A stretch of DNA of 64,000 nt from Enterococcus sp. DIV0660C (GTDB lineage: Bacteria; Bacillota; Bacilli; Lactobacillales; Enterococcaceae): positions 1-64,000 of the forward strand of contig NZ_JAFLWA010000023.1 in NCBI RefSeq assembly GCF_017316125.1, written 5' to 3'. Positions 8,697 to 17,155 of this stretch are shown piece by piece (the first letter of the stretch is position 1; the number at the start of each line of letters is the position of its first letter). Position numbers and translations under genes: made by a program. Under the pieces are notes generated by a model. That model was not told where the DNA came from. It worked only from the letters and a program-made list of their open reading frames with translations, and searched no databases.

Positions 8697-8964
8697 ATGG
8701 CTAAAAAATCAAAAATAGCACACACAAGAAAACAGCAGGAGTTGATTGAGCAGTATGCAGAAATTCGAATTTCCGTTAAAAGCTGTCAACGGCTATGAAG
8801 GTTTGGCAATACTAACCAAAAATGCGAATCCTAATCGTTTGAAACGACGCGATCCAATAGATGGCAGTCCTCGAGGCTACGTGCAAAAATTTGGGATATC
8901 CCGAATCAGGTTCCGAGAATTAGCGCTTCAAGGTTTGATACCAGGGGTAAAAAAAGCAAGTTGA
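8697..8964 (+). pseudogene. rpsN: Zinc-independent ribosomal protein S14 paralogue, frameshifted
   Basis: Alternative uS14 lacking the zinc-binding cysteines, meant to replace the zinc-containing form in zinc starvation. The first frame gives [20 protein letters not shown] then AEIR and stops at 8796. The family sequence resumes in the +1 frame as [27 protein letters not shown] and [19 protein letters not shown], ending at 8964. The 268-nt span equals 88 codons plus stop plus one extra base. This matches a single-base insertion between about 8768 and 8780. GGAG lies before the ATG. It is the first gene of the Zur operon. The cause may be a real mutation or a sequence error. Confidence 0.85.
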
Positions 8965-8996
8965 TAAAAAAGAAAGAAAATCTGGAGGAATAAAGA

Positions 8997-9170
8997 ATGG
9001 CAGTTCCAGCAAGAAAGACATCAAAAGCAAAAAAGAGATTACGTAGAGCACATTTAAAAATAGCGAAACCTGAAATTTCATTAGATGAAGAAATAGGTGA
9101 TTATCGTCGCAGTCATCATGTTTCACTTAAAGGGTATTATAAAGGACGCAACGTAACTGGCAAAGAATGA
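8997..9170 (+). CDS. rpmF: Zinc-independent ribosomal protein L32 paralogue
   Basis: 57-aa bL32 with the family N terminus [19 protein letters not shown]. The C-terminal half ([20 protein letters not shown]) lacks the four cysteines of the zinc ribbon found in the usual form. Such cysteine-less paralogues are made when zinc is scarce and free zinc from the ribosome. GGAGGAA lies 9 bases before the ATG. Second gene of the Zur-box operon. Confidence 0.9.
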   Translation: MAVPARKTSKAKKRLRRAHLKIAKPEISLDEEIGDYRRSHHVSLKGYYKGRNVTGKE

Positions 9171-9188
9171 GGGAGGATTAGGATTAAA

Positions 9189-9566
9189 ATGAACATCATT
9201 TATCCACCACTAGTTGAACAAAGTTTTCAATTTTATCAGAAAAATAGTAACGAAGACTTCAGTAAAACGGCTCTTTATCGTTCAATGGTTGCTAATAAAC
9301 TCATTACTGAGAACGGCCATCCAACAGCTGAAGCAATTGAAAGAGGACTTGTACGGGATTTTTATGAGGAAGAGGATCTTTTATTTGAAGAATTTTTAGC
9401 AATTTATCCAATTTTTACTGTGTATGAAACAGAACTTTTCCAAAAAATTGATGGGTTTTGGGAGATACCAGTTTCATTGAAAAATGAATTGATGATCCGA
9501 CTTGATCACGGAAAATTTAGTTATGATGAACAAGTTCAAGTTGAAGCGTTTTTGTCAGAAAGATAA
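9189..9566 (+). CDS. Unknown 125-aa protein in the zinc operon
   Basis: Soluble acidic protein I do not recognise. It starts at ATG 9189 after GGGAGGA. The sequence looks like two helical parts: the first has [19 protein letters not shown] followed by an acidic stretch [13 protein letters not shown], the second has [17 protein letters not shown]. There is no signal peptide, membrane segment or cysteine cluster. It lies between rpmF and rpmG with short gaps, so it is co-transcribed and Zur-controlled. The position suggests a role in zinc-limited growth, but nothing in the sequence names that role. Confidence 0.7.
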   Translation: MNIIYPPLVEQSFQFYQKNSNEDFSKTALYRSMVANKLITENGHPTAEAIERGLVRDFYEEEDLLFEEFLAIYPIFTVYETELFQKIDGFWEIPVSLKNELMIRLDHGKFSYDEQVQVEAFLSER

Positions 9567-9573
9567 ATCAGAA

Positions 9574-9738
9574 ATGAAGGTGAAACGATTGAGACAAACA
9601 ATTATTTTAGCGTGCGAAGAAACAGCTGAACGAATTTATTTAACAAGTAAAAATAAACGAAATACGCCAGAACGTTTAGTTTTGAAAAAATATTCGCCTA
9701 AATTACGTCGACGTGTAATTTTTAAAGAGGTGAAGTAA
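9574..9738 (+). CDS. rpmG: Zinc-independent ribosomal protein L33 paralogue
   Basis: 54-aa bL33. The family core [19 protein letters not shown] is clear. Of the usual two CxxC zinc pairs only one cysteine remains (ILACEET), so this is the C-minus form used in zinc starvation. It begins 7 bp after the preceding gene and belongs to the Zur operon. Confidence 0.9.
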   Translation: MKVKRLRQTIILACEETAERIYLTSKNKRNTPERLVLKKYSPKLRRRVIFKEVK

Positions 9739-9766
9739 GCATTTTTGAAGAAGAAAGGTGATTTCG

Positions 9767-10810
9767 TTGGGGATACCGATAACAATCGTATCTGGCTTTT
9801 TAGGAGCTGGAAAAACAACCTTGATCAACCAGGCGTTAAACGCATCCGAGCTGCCAAGAGAAGAAATAATTATTATTGAAAATGAGGTCGGACAAACAGG
9901 AATCGACCACGAACTCTTACTGCACACAAAGGAGCGTGTTTTACAATTGAACAACGGCTGCATGTGTTGTAGCTTGAGAGAAGATTTGATAACAACTTTA
10001 GCAAGCATTGAAGAAGTGACCAAAGAATGGCAAGTTCCTTTGTCTCAAATTATTATTGAAACAACAGGAATTGCTGATCCTCAGCCAATTATCCAAACGA
10101 TTTTAACTACGCCTATCCTGCGAAATACTTATTATATTGATAGTCTTTTGACTGTCGTGGATAGGCAAAATTGTTCGATATATCAAAATGAGCCAGTCAG
10201 CCTGAAACAAATTGCGCTGGCAGATCGAATTGTTTTTGCGTTAAAAGAAGGAGATACCGTCAGCAATTGCTCAGAAATAGTAGCAACATTGACTGAAATC
10301 AATCCATTAGCCGATTTTATTTATTTTTCGGAAACAGCCCCGATTACTGCAACCGACTTTTTTCACTTAGACAAATTTCAGGCAACGGAAGGGTTAAACG
10401 AATCTCTGGCAACCCAAACTGAGGTTGAAAGGACAAATGAGCCTCACTCTAGAGATCATCATCACAAAGACCTACATGGTCACTCACACAGGTCAGCCGT
10501 TCATCAACATGACGAGCATGGTTTCCAAACCGTCTTACTGACTACAGAATGTGAATTAAATGAAGCTGCATTAATACGCTGGATTGATTGGTTATTATTT
10601 GCCAATCAAGAATTGTATCGTTTTAAAGGAATCATTGCACTAGAAAACCGTGAATTAGCAGTTGCTGTCCAAGGTGTCAATCAGCAAGTGAGCTTTCAAC
10701 TGACTCCGCTAGAAAAAACGACAACGAAAATCGTACTTATTGGAAAAAATTTAGCATCGAAAAAAATAGAAGAAACATTTAATCAATTGTGCATTACTTA
10801 TAAGCAATAA
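9767..10810 (+). CDS. COG0523 (CobW/ZigA-type) GTPase, predicted zinc metallochaperone
   Basis: G3E GTPase thought to deliver zinc to client proteins in zinc starvation, about 347 aa. The Walker A motif is GFLGAGKTTLIN near residue 10. The metal motif CMCC (NNGCMCCSLRED) is near 66. The GTPase motif TTGIADP is near 105. A histidine-rich stretch near 225-250 (DHHHKDLHGHSH, HQHDEHG) is a likely metal-binding linker, and the CobW C-terminal domain follows. I prefer TTG 9767, 7 bases after AAAGGTG; GTG 9758 is an alternative. It lies in the Zur operon between rpmG and a small protein. Confidence 0.85.
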   Translation: MGIPITIVSGFLGAGKTTLINQALNASELPREEIIIIENEVGQTGIDHELLLHTKERVLQLNNGCMCCSLREDLITTLASIEEVTKEWQVPLSQIIIETTGIADPQPIIQTILTTPILRNTYYIDSLLTVVDRQNCSIYQNEPVSLKQIALADRIVFALKEGDTVSNCSEIVATLTEINPLADFIYFSETAPITATDFFHLDKFQATEGLNESLATQTEVERTNEPHSRDHHHKDLHGHSHRSAVHQHDEHGFQTVLLTTECELNEAALIRWIDWLLFANQELYRFKGIIALENRELAVAVQGVNQQVSFQLTPLEKTTTKIVLIGKNLASKKIEETFNQLCITYKQ

Positions 10811-10823
10811 GAAGGAGAAATCA

Positions 10824-10943
10824 ATGGAGAAAACAGACCTTTCAAGTGCGTATCGACGATTAAAAAGTCCGAATATCAAGACAAGAAAACGAGCATTAAA
10901 GATTATCAAAGAATATAAGCAAAATAAAAAGCGAGCTAGTTGA
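10824..10943 (+). CDS. Small basic protein, putative metal homeostasis protein
   Basis: 39-aa, very basic protein. It starts MEKTDLSSAYRRLKSPNIKT and continues with RKRALKIIKEYK. AAGGAG lies 8 bases before the ATG. The start and spacing are clear and it fits tightly between the GTPase gene and adcA. I recall tiny lactic-acid-bacterial proteins of this type annotated as putative metal homeostasis proteins. That naming is from memory and the function is unproven. The charge suggests RNA or ribosome contact. Confidence 0.7.
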   Translation: MEKTDLSSAYRRLKSPNIKTRKRALKIIKEYKQNKKRAS

Positions 10944-10961
10944 ACGAAAAGGAGAAATCAA

Positions 10962-12485
10962 ATGAACAAGTGGAAAATTGGTTTGTTTAGTCTACTATTA
11001 GCAAGCGTATTAGGCGCGTGCAGTACGAATAGTCCAACAAGTAAAGAAACCGAAAAAGAAAAACTGTCAGTTATCACAACTTTTTATCCTATGTATGAAT
11101 TCACGAAGAATATTGTCGGAGATGAAGGCGAGGTCAAGTTGTTGATTCCAGCTGGAACGGAGCCACATGATTATGAACCATCTGCTAAGGAAATCGCAAG
11201 TATTCATGATGCAGATGTCTTTGTTTATCATAATGAAAATATGGAAACTTGGGTGCCACAAGCTGAGAAGAGTTGGAAAAAAGGTGCACCTAATGTAATC
11301 AAAGGAACCAATGGGATGGTGTTGTTACCTGGAAGTGAGGAAGAACATGATCATGACCACGGGGAAGAAGGACATCATCATGAGTTAGATCCCCATACAT
11401 GGGTCTCACCTAAGATGGCGATTAAAGAAGTGACATCTATCAAGGAACAATTAGAACAACTTTATCCGAAGAAAAAGAAAACTTTTGAAACAAATGCAGA
11501 AACGTATCTAACAAAATTAAAAAAATTAGATGAAGAGTACACAGAAAAATTAAGTACAGCTAAGCAAAAAAACTTTGTGACACAACATGCTGCTTTTGGA
11601 TACCTGGCTTTAGATTATGGATTGAATCAAGTTCCGATTGCAGGTTTGTCTCCAGATCAAGAGCCTTCACCAAGTCGCCTAGCAGAGCTAAAAGAATATG
11701 TTCAAGAAAATGAGATCAAATACATCTATTTTGAAGAAAATGCCGAAGATAAAATTGCAAAAACGTTAGCTGATGAGGCAAAAGTTAAACTCGAAGTATT
11801 AAATCCTGTCGAAAGTTTAACAAAAGAGCAGATGGCAAATGGGGAAGATTATCTTTCGGTGATGAAAGATAATCTAACTGCTTTGGAAAAAACAACAAGT
11901 GTTGCAGGTAAAGAAATCAAACAAGAAAACGCAGCGAAATCGACTAAGACTGTTGCTAATGGCTACTTTGAAGACGATGCAGTCAAAGACCGAACATTAG
12001 CTGATTATGCAGGTGAGTGGCAATCCCTTTATCCTCTGCTAAAAGAAGGCGATTTAGATCAAGTTTTCGACTATAAAGCAAAATTGAATAAAGACAAAAC
12101 AGCACAGGAATATAAATCTTATTACGCAACTGGTTATAAAACAACTGTCGATAAAATGACAATCACAGATCATACGATTGACTTTGTTGTCGATGGCCAG
12201 CATCACCAATATGAATACAACTATGCTGGTTACAAGATTTTAAATTATGAAAAGGGAAATCGTGGCGTACGTTTTCTTTTTGAAACAGCTGATAAGGATG
12301 CCGGAGAATTCAAATATGTGCAATTTAGCGATCACAATATTGCACCAGTTAAAGCAGAACATTTTCATGTCTTTTTTGGAGGAGAGAGCCAACAGAAACT
12401 TTTCAACGAGTTAACTAACTGGCCCACTTTTTATCCAGCTGATTTGACTTCACAAGAAATTGCACAGGAAATGATTGCACATTAA
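10962..12485 (+). CDS. adcA: Zinc ABC-transporter lipoprotein AdcA with ZinT domain
   Basis: 507-aa zinc-binding lipoprotein that hands zinc to the AdcBC importer. A lipoprotein signal ends at LGAC (Cys20). The cluster A-I solute-binding domain runs to about residue 310. It has GTEPHDYEPSAKEI, a histidine-rich zinc loop (EEHDHDHGEEGHHHELDPH) and THAAFGYLA-like metal ligands (TQHAAFGYLALDYG). The C-terminal ZinT domain starts near residue 325 (VANGYFEDDAVKDRTLADY) and ends with TNWPTFYPADLT. The permease and ATPase genes are not adjacent. It is the last gene of the Zur operon. Confidence 0.93.
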   Translation: MNKWKIGLFSLLLASVLGACSTNSPTSKETEKEKLSVITTFYPMYEFTKNIVGDEGEVKLLIPAGTEPHDYEPSAKEIASIHDADVFVYHNENMETWVPQAEKSWKKGAPNVIKGTNGMVLLPGSEEEHDHDHGEEGHHHELDPHTWVSPKMAIKEVTSIKEQLEQLYPKKKKTFETNAETYLTKLKKLDEEYTEKLSTAKQKNFVTQHAAFGYLALDYGLNQVPIAGLSPDQEPSPSRLAELKEYVQENEIKYIYFEENAEDKIAKTLADEAKVKLEVLNPVESLTKEQMANGEDYLSVMKDNLTALEKTTSVAGKEIKQENAAKSTKTVANGYFEDDAVKDRTLADYAGEWQSLYPLLKEGDLDQVFDYKAKLNKDKTAQEYKSYYATGYKTTVDKMTITDHTIDFVVDGQHHQYEYNYAGYKILNYEKGNRGVRFLFETADKDAGEFKYVQFSDHNIAPVKAEHFHVFFGGESQQKLFNELTNWPTFYPADLTSQEIAQEMIAH

Positions 12486-12507
12486 GACTTATGTATGATA
12501 GCAAAAA

Positions 12508-12535
12508 ACGAGGACTTTTGAAGTCCTCGTTTTTA
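12508..12535 (+). terminator. Terminator of the zinc operon
   Basis: ACGAGGACTT-ttg-AAGTCCTCGT followed by TTTT. Confidence 0.9.
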
Positions 12536-12540
12536 GTTTA

Positions 12541-12843
12541 GTGTGCGTATAAGAAAGCAGATAGGAGGTGCAAATAATCAACATGACCAATAAACATTCA
12601 GACAATCCCCAACATTTTCAAGTCAACTATTGATCGCCATCTTTCAGATGGAACAATAATCAAAAATAATTCCTCCCAAATAATAATTGTATTTTAACAA
12701 TATAATTGCTTGGAAAACCAGTAAAGTAATATGTAACGAGTGAACAATTTAGTTATAAAAAAATAGCAATCGGTAGTTGGGTTAGTAAAATAATGATATA
12801 CTGAGAAAAAGAACCTTGAAATCTAAATAAGTGAAGACCAATA
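12541..12843. other. Intergenic region before CRISPR array 1
   Basis: No full gene. A plus-strand open stretch without a start (about 12583-12697, KSTIDRHLSDGTIIKNN) could be a coding stub. TATACT at 12797-12802 is a -10-like box. A similar TATACT lies upstream of the other array's leader, so both may be pre-crRNA promoters. Confidence 0.4.
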
Positions 12844-12914
12844 GAAGCATCCAAACTGAAGCCTTGCTATGGGTGAATAGTGCGATTACGGAACCTCAAA
12901 AATTTTTATCCGAG
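12844..12914 (+). promoter_or_regulatory. CRISPR leader, array 1
   Basis: 71 bp directly before the first repeat, ending ATCCGAG. It is nearly identical to the sequence before the second array (six differences by eye in 71). It contains GAAGCATCCAAAC, close to the reverse complement of the 3' half of the repeat. It also has AACCTC, which can pair with GAG plus GTT across the leader-repeat junction. Confidence 0.8.
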
Positions 12915-13275
12915 GTTTTAGAGCTATGCTGTTTTGAATGCTTCCAAAACTAATCAGTGGGAAGAATTTCAACTGGAATTGTTTTAGAGCTATGCTGTTT
13001 TGAATGCTTCCAAAACTAACTGTCATCTTAGACCTACCCTTTTAGTGTTTTAGAGCTATGCTGTTTTGAATGCTTCCAAAACTTTGGAAAAATTTAAATG
13101 CTTTGGTTGATAGTTTTAGAGCTATGCTGTTTTGAATGCTTCCAAAACAACAGTATCAGATGAGTTTGTTCGAGGAATGTTTTAGAGCTATGCTGTTTTG
13201 AATGCTTCCAAAACATCTCGAACGAAAAAGACACTCAATAGAATGTTTTAGAGCTATGCTGTTTTGAATGCTTCC
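12915..13275 (+). CRISPR. Orphan type II-A-like CRISPR array, 5 spacers
   Basis: Repeat of 36 bp beginning GTTTTAGAGCTATGCTGTTT and ending GAATGCTTCCAAAAC. Repeat starts are 12915, 12981, 13047, 13113, 13179 and 13245. All five spacers are exactly 30 bp (12951-12980, 13017-13046, 13083-13112, 13149-13178, 13215-13244). The last repeat loses its final bases after 13275, as is usual for the leader-distal end. The repeat is very close to streptococcal, listerial and enterococcal type II-A repeats. No cas gene or tracrRNA is found in this window. Transcription should run left to right from the leader. Confidence 0.97.
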
Positions 13276-13286
13276 CAATTAAGAAT

Positions 13287-13395
13287 AGCTGTGTTTATCA
13301 ATAGTAGAATAAGCAAAAGAGGATTTCCAACTGAGCCATTTGAAGGAAACGCGTTTGCAGTAACTAGCCATATTCGTCAGAAAAATAGCAAATAA
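13287..13395 (+). pseudogene. C-terminal coding stub after the array
   Basis: An open frame runs from the array end to TAA at 13393-13395. It reads RIAVFINSRISKRGF then PTEPFEGNAFAVTSHIRQ and KNSK. It has no start and is followed by a good terminator. This looks like the tail of a lost gene. The family is not recognised. Confidence 0.35.
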
Positions 13396-13413
13396 TTTTT
13401 TGATAGTGATTCC

Positions 13414-13446
13414 AAAAAAACCACCAACTAGTTGGTGGTTTTTTTA
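13414..13446. terminator. Bidirectional terminator
   Basis: AAAAAAACCACCAAC-ta-GTTGGTGGTTTTTTT, nearly perfect 15-bp stem. It lies between the array and the convergent ABC genes. Confidence 0.85.
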
Positions 13447-13606
13447 TTGGGTAAATATTTGGGAATAACAAACATGAGAAAATATCGTACTAATAAATTA
13501 AGTTGGAAGATAGGGATAATTTATTAGTATAGATATTATTATAACGTATTTAAAACACGTTTATGATTTGTTTTTTTTATAGTTATTATTATCTTTTTTA
13601 CCTAAA

Positions 13607-15397
13607 TCAGGTTGCCTGAAATTGACTATTGTAAAGTGAACGATAGAGTGTTGGACGTTTCAACAGTTGTTTATGCGTTCCTTTTTCAATGATATCGCCC
13701 TTATCCATTACTAAAATTAAATCAGCATTTTCAATGGTAGATAGGCGGTGGGCAATGACGAAACTCGTCCGATTTTGTGTTAACGAGTTCATTGCTTCTT
13801 GGATTTGTAATTCTGTTCGAGTATCTACACTTGAAGTCGCTTCATCTAAAATAACCACTGGTGGATTTGCCAAAATGACACGAGCAATGGTCAACAGTTG
13901 TTGCTGACCTTGCGATAGGCCTCCGCCATTGTCACTAGTTACGATGGAATCATAGCCATTAGGAAGTGTCAGAATAAAGTGATGACACTGAGCAATTTTA
14001 GCTGCTTGGATAATTTCTTCTCGCGTAGCATCCATTTTTCCATATGCGATATTTTCAGCAATCGTACCTTCAAATAACCAAGTATTTTGTAAGACCATTC
14101 CAAATAGGGAACGAAGATTTTCTCTTGGAAGATCAGTCGTTGGAATTCCATCGAATTCGATTTGACCGGATTCGATGTCATAAAAGCGCATAAGCAGATT
14201 GACGAGTGTTGTTTTACCGGCGCCGGTTGGCCCAACAATGGCGATTTTCTGATTTGCTTTCGCATCAAAATCAACTTTCTTCATCAATGTTTTGTCAGGT
14301 GAATAACCGAAGCGAACATCTTTGAATCGGATATTTCCAGCAGGCTGTTGAATGGTTCTTCGACTTGTATCTGCTTGTTCTTCTTCATGATCTAAGATAT
14401 AGAAGATTCGTTCAATCGAAGCCATAGCAGCTTGAATCGAGTTAATGACATAAGAGGCTGTTGAAATTGGTTCAGAAATTTGATTGATATATTGCAGATA
14501 AGCTTGCAAGAACCCAATCGTTATTCCACCACTCAGTACGGTCATTGCACCAAAAATTGCACTAAAAATGAATGCAGATTGGTTAATGAAACGTGACAAA
14601 GGATAGATGGCAAAGTTTAAGAATTGCGCACGTTTAAATACAGTGTAGTGCTCCTCAATTGTCTGACTGATAGCAGCCATTTGTTGATTCTCTTGGTTAA
14701 AGGATTTTGACACGATGACGCCAGAAAGATATTCTTCCATCTCGTTGTTGATACTACCCAGCTTCACTTGCGCTTTGTCTGCGACTTCTTTATTTATCAT
14801 TGAAAATTTGTGCGTTACCAGTCCACTAAGAACCAGTAAACCGATCACTAAGATTGACATCTTACTGTCGATATAAATCAACATGATTCCTGCAAAAAGA
14901 ATAGTTACTATAGATGTGAATAGTTGGTTGACACCAGTCAATAACACTTGAGAAAGCTGATTCAACCCAGTAGTCGTTCGACTAATCAGATCGCCCACCT
15001 GATGATTATCAAAAAAAGACATCGGTAATTTTTTGATTTTTTTCGTAATCAGTTTTCGAGTATTCAAAGTAAGTCGTTCGCTCAATGTCGCCATTGCTCG
15101 TTCTTGAACGTAAGAAAGTCCACTGCTGATTAGCGAAAACAGGACTAAAAGTAAGACCGTTGGAAGTAATTGCTCTGTAAGTAAACCAAGAGTCACTGAC
15201 AATGGTTCTTTCAGTTGGATGATTGCAACGATTTTATCAATACCTAATGCCATCAGGAAGGTCATTGCAACCACTAAAATATTTCCAAGCAAACTACAAA
15301 ACATCAATAGATAAAAATATTTATGTTCAGAACGATGTAATTTCCAAAAGCGATACATCACATGTTTTTTATTCGCCACCATGTTGTTTTGTTTCAT
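13607..15397 (-). CDS. ABC exporter half-transporter, subunit B (canonical site)
   Basis: 596-aa membrane-ATPase fusion, second half of a heterodimeric type IV ABC exporter. Six transmembrane helices lie in about residues 20-320 and the nucleotide-binding domain in 350-590. Walker A is GPTGAGKTT, the signature is the variant LSQGQ, and Walker B is VVILDEATSSVD with an intact catalytic glutamate. GGAGTGATAAG before the ATG lies inside the end of the upstream gene, leaving only 4 bp between the two. It probably exports drugs or other hydrophobic compounds, as in the LmrCD/EfrAB group; the substrate is unknown. Confidence 0.88.
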   Translation of the reverse strand: MKQNNMVANKKHVMYRFWKLHRSEHKYFYLLMFCSLLGNILVVAMTFLMALGIDKIVAIIQLKEPLSVTLGLLTEQLLPTVLLLVLFSLISSGLSYVQERAMATLSERLTLNTRKLITKKIKKLPMSFFDNHQVGDLISRTTTGLNQLSQVLLTGVNQLFTSIVTILFAGIMLIYIDSKMSILVIGLLVLSGLVTHKFSMINKEVADKAQVKLGSINNEMEEYLSGVIVSKSFNQENQQMAAISQTIEEHYTVFKRAQFLNFAIYPLSRFINQSAFIFSAIFGAMTVLSGGITIGFLQAYLQYINQISEPISTASYVINSIQAAMASIERIFYILDHEEEQADTSRRTIQQPAGNIRFKDVRFGYSPDKTLMKKVDFDAKANQKIAIVGPTGAGKTTLVNLLMRFYDIESGQIEFDGIPTTDLPRENLRSLFGMVLQNTWLFEGTIAENIAYGKMDATREEIIQAAKIAQCHHFILTLPNGYDSIVTSDNGGGLSQGQQQLLTIARVILANPPVVILDEATSSVDTRTELQIQEAMNSLTQNRTSFVIAHRLSTIENADLILVMDKGDIIEKGTHKQLLKRPTLYRSLYNSQFQAT

Positions 15398-15401
15398 CTT
15401 A

Positions 15402-17123
15402 TCACTCCTTCATTCCTTGCGAGGCTGCAATTTCTTGATAAATTTTGTTGGTGCCTAACAATTCTTGATGTGTTCCTTCACCAGCTACCTTGCCATTGTC
15501 CATGAGGATGATGTGATCAGCATGGGCGATTGTACTCAAACGCTGAGCAATGATTACTAGTGTTTTGTTCGAAAATTCTTTGGTGAGTGCTTTTCGCAAA
15601 GCAGCATCTGTTTGATAATCCAAAGCCGAGAAGCTGTCATCAAATACATACATTGAAGCAGGTTTGATTAGTGCTCGTGCAATACAGATCCGTTGTTTCT
15701 GTCCGCCAGAATAGTTACTGCCTCCTTGTGCCGTGACTGATTCATATTTATCAGGTAAAGTATCTACAAATGGTTTTAGCTGAGAAATTGTTGCTGCTTG
15801 ATCAATTTCAGCTGGCGTGGCATCCGCTTTTCCCATTAAAAGATTTGATTTAATTGTTCCTTTGAATAAAAATGCTTTTTGGGGAACATAAGCAACCTGT
15901 TCACGAATACTATTTTGTGTTAAAGCGGTTGTTGGGATATCATTCAATCTAATTTCACCACTTGTAGGGTCGTTGATTCGTAAAAGAAGCTTCATCAACG
16001 TACTTTTTCCAGAACCAGTTGCGCCAACAATTGCTGTTGTTTTTCCAGCTAGGATGGTCAATGAAATTTTTTCAATCACTGGATTGCTTTCTTCTCCGTA
16101 GGCAAAAGAAACATTTTGATAGCTAGCAGCGCTCGCATCTCTGATTTGAAAAGAAGACGATTCTTTGGGGTCAATGATTGACGGTTCAAAATTGATTACT
16201 TCTTCTAGTCGTTTCAATGAAGCAACGGAGCGAGGGATGACCACAAAAACCATTGCTGCAAGCATAAGATATGAGAGTGCTAAAAGCGCATATTCAGTAA
16301 TTGCTGCGATATTCCCGATTTGGGTGGTCTGATTGCCAACTAGGTAGCCACCGACCCAAAGAATGGATGCGTAGACAACGCCCATAATCAAAAAAGCGGT
16401 AGGAGTGATGAAAGCGAAAATTTTATTCACTTGAATCATCTGATTTGCATAATTAGTAAAGGATTCATTGGTTTTTGCTTCTTCGTGGTCTTGATTATTG
16501 AATGCACGAATCATATTGATCCCAGTAAAAAACTCTCTTAGTTTGGTAGTAATACGGTCCATTTTGGGCTGAATACTTAATGCAATAGGCGTTCCTTTTT
16601 TCAGCAAAAATAATAATACAACCGAATAAAAGACGATGGCTACCAGTGGAATCCACAATAAGTTTGGAGCATTGAGATATGTCATGGTCAAAGCAAAAAC
16701 AGCAATGATTGGAGCAGGTAAGATCAGTTGACAAAACATCACAATCATTTGTTGAACATTGTCCACATCATTTGTCATACGAGTGAGCAAGGTGCTAGAG
16801 CCAATTTTATCAATATCAGAAATGCTTAGTTCTTGAAATTTTTGGAAAAACGATTTTCTGATTTGGCGACCAAAACGTCCGCCAAGAATTGCTGATAGAT
16901 AGCTACCAATCACGGCAGCAATTGTGCCTAAAATCGTAATGACAATCATTTGAACAGCGATGTGCTTGATTGCATCAAGATCATTTTTTAAAATAGCAAG
17001 ATTGATTAGTTGTGCTACTAACATAGGCACTCCTAAGATTCCGATGATTTGTAGAACAATGAAACTGCTGGTCAGAGCAACGATGCCCTTATTTTGTAAC
17101 AAAAAATTTTTTAGTACTTTCAT
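15402..17123 (-). CDS. ABC exporter half-transporter, subunit A (degenerate site)
   Basis: 573-aa partner of the following gene. Six transmembrane helices lie within about residues 15-310, then an ATPase domain. Walker A is GATGSGKST and the signature is YSGGQ. Walker B reads YVFDDSFSALD: aspartate replaces the catalytic glutamate, the mark of the degenerate ATP site in heterodimeric exporters. The LSQGQ signature in the partner fits the same asymmetric site. AAGGAGG lies 9 bases before the ATG. Transcription starts from a MerR-type promoter shared with the divergent regulator. Confidence 0.9.
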   Translation of the reverse strand: MKVLKNFLLQNKGIVALTSSFIVLQIIGILGVPMLVAQLINLAILKNDLDAIKHIAVQMIVITILGTIAAVIGSYLSAILGGRFGRQIRKSFFQKFQELSISDIDKIGSSTLLTRMTNDVDNVQQMIVMFCQLILPAPIIAVFALTMTYLNAPNLLWIPLVAIVFYSVVLLFLLKKGTPIALSIQPKMDRITTKLREFFTGINMIRAFNNQDHEEAKTNESFTNYANQMIQVNKIFAFITPTAFLIMGVVYASILWVGGYLVGNQTTQIGNIAAITEYALLALSYLMLAAMVFVVIPRSVASLKRLEEVINFEPSIIDPKESSSFQIRDASAASYQNVSFAYGEESNPVIEKISLTILAGKTTAIVGATGSGKSTLMKLLLRINDPTSGEIRLNDIPTTALTQNSIREQVAYVPQKAFLFKGTIKSNLLMGKADATPAEIDQAATISQLKPFVDTLPDKYESVTAQGGSNYSGGQKQRICIARALIKPASMYVFDDSFSALDYQTDAALRKALTKEFSNKTLVIIAQRLSTIAHADHIILMDNGKVAGEGTHQELLGTNKIYQEIAASQGMKE

Positions 17124-17155
17124 AAGTCATGCCTCCTTAGTTTTGACAATAATGG

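Noticed and set aside
8760-8800. Programmed +1 frameshift in the S14 gene
   Set aside because: No slow codon or stop at a classical shift site and no known case for S14. A simple insertion explains it better.
12500-13600. tracrRNA or cas genes near CRISPR array 1
   Set aside because: Searched both strands by eye for an anti-repeat followed by tracr-like hairpins and for Cas protein motifs. Only the repeats and the short leader element match.
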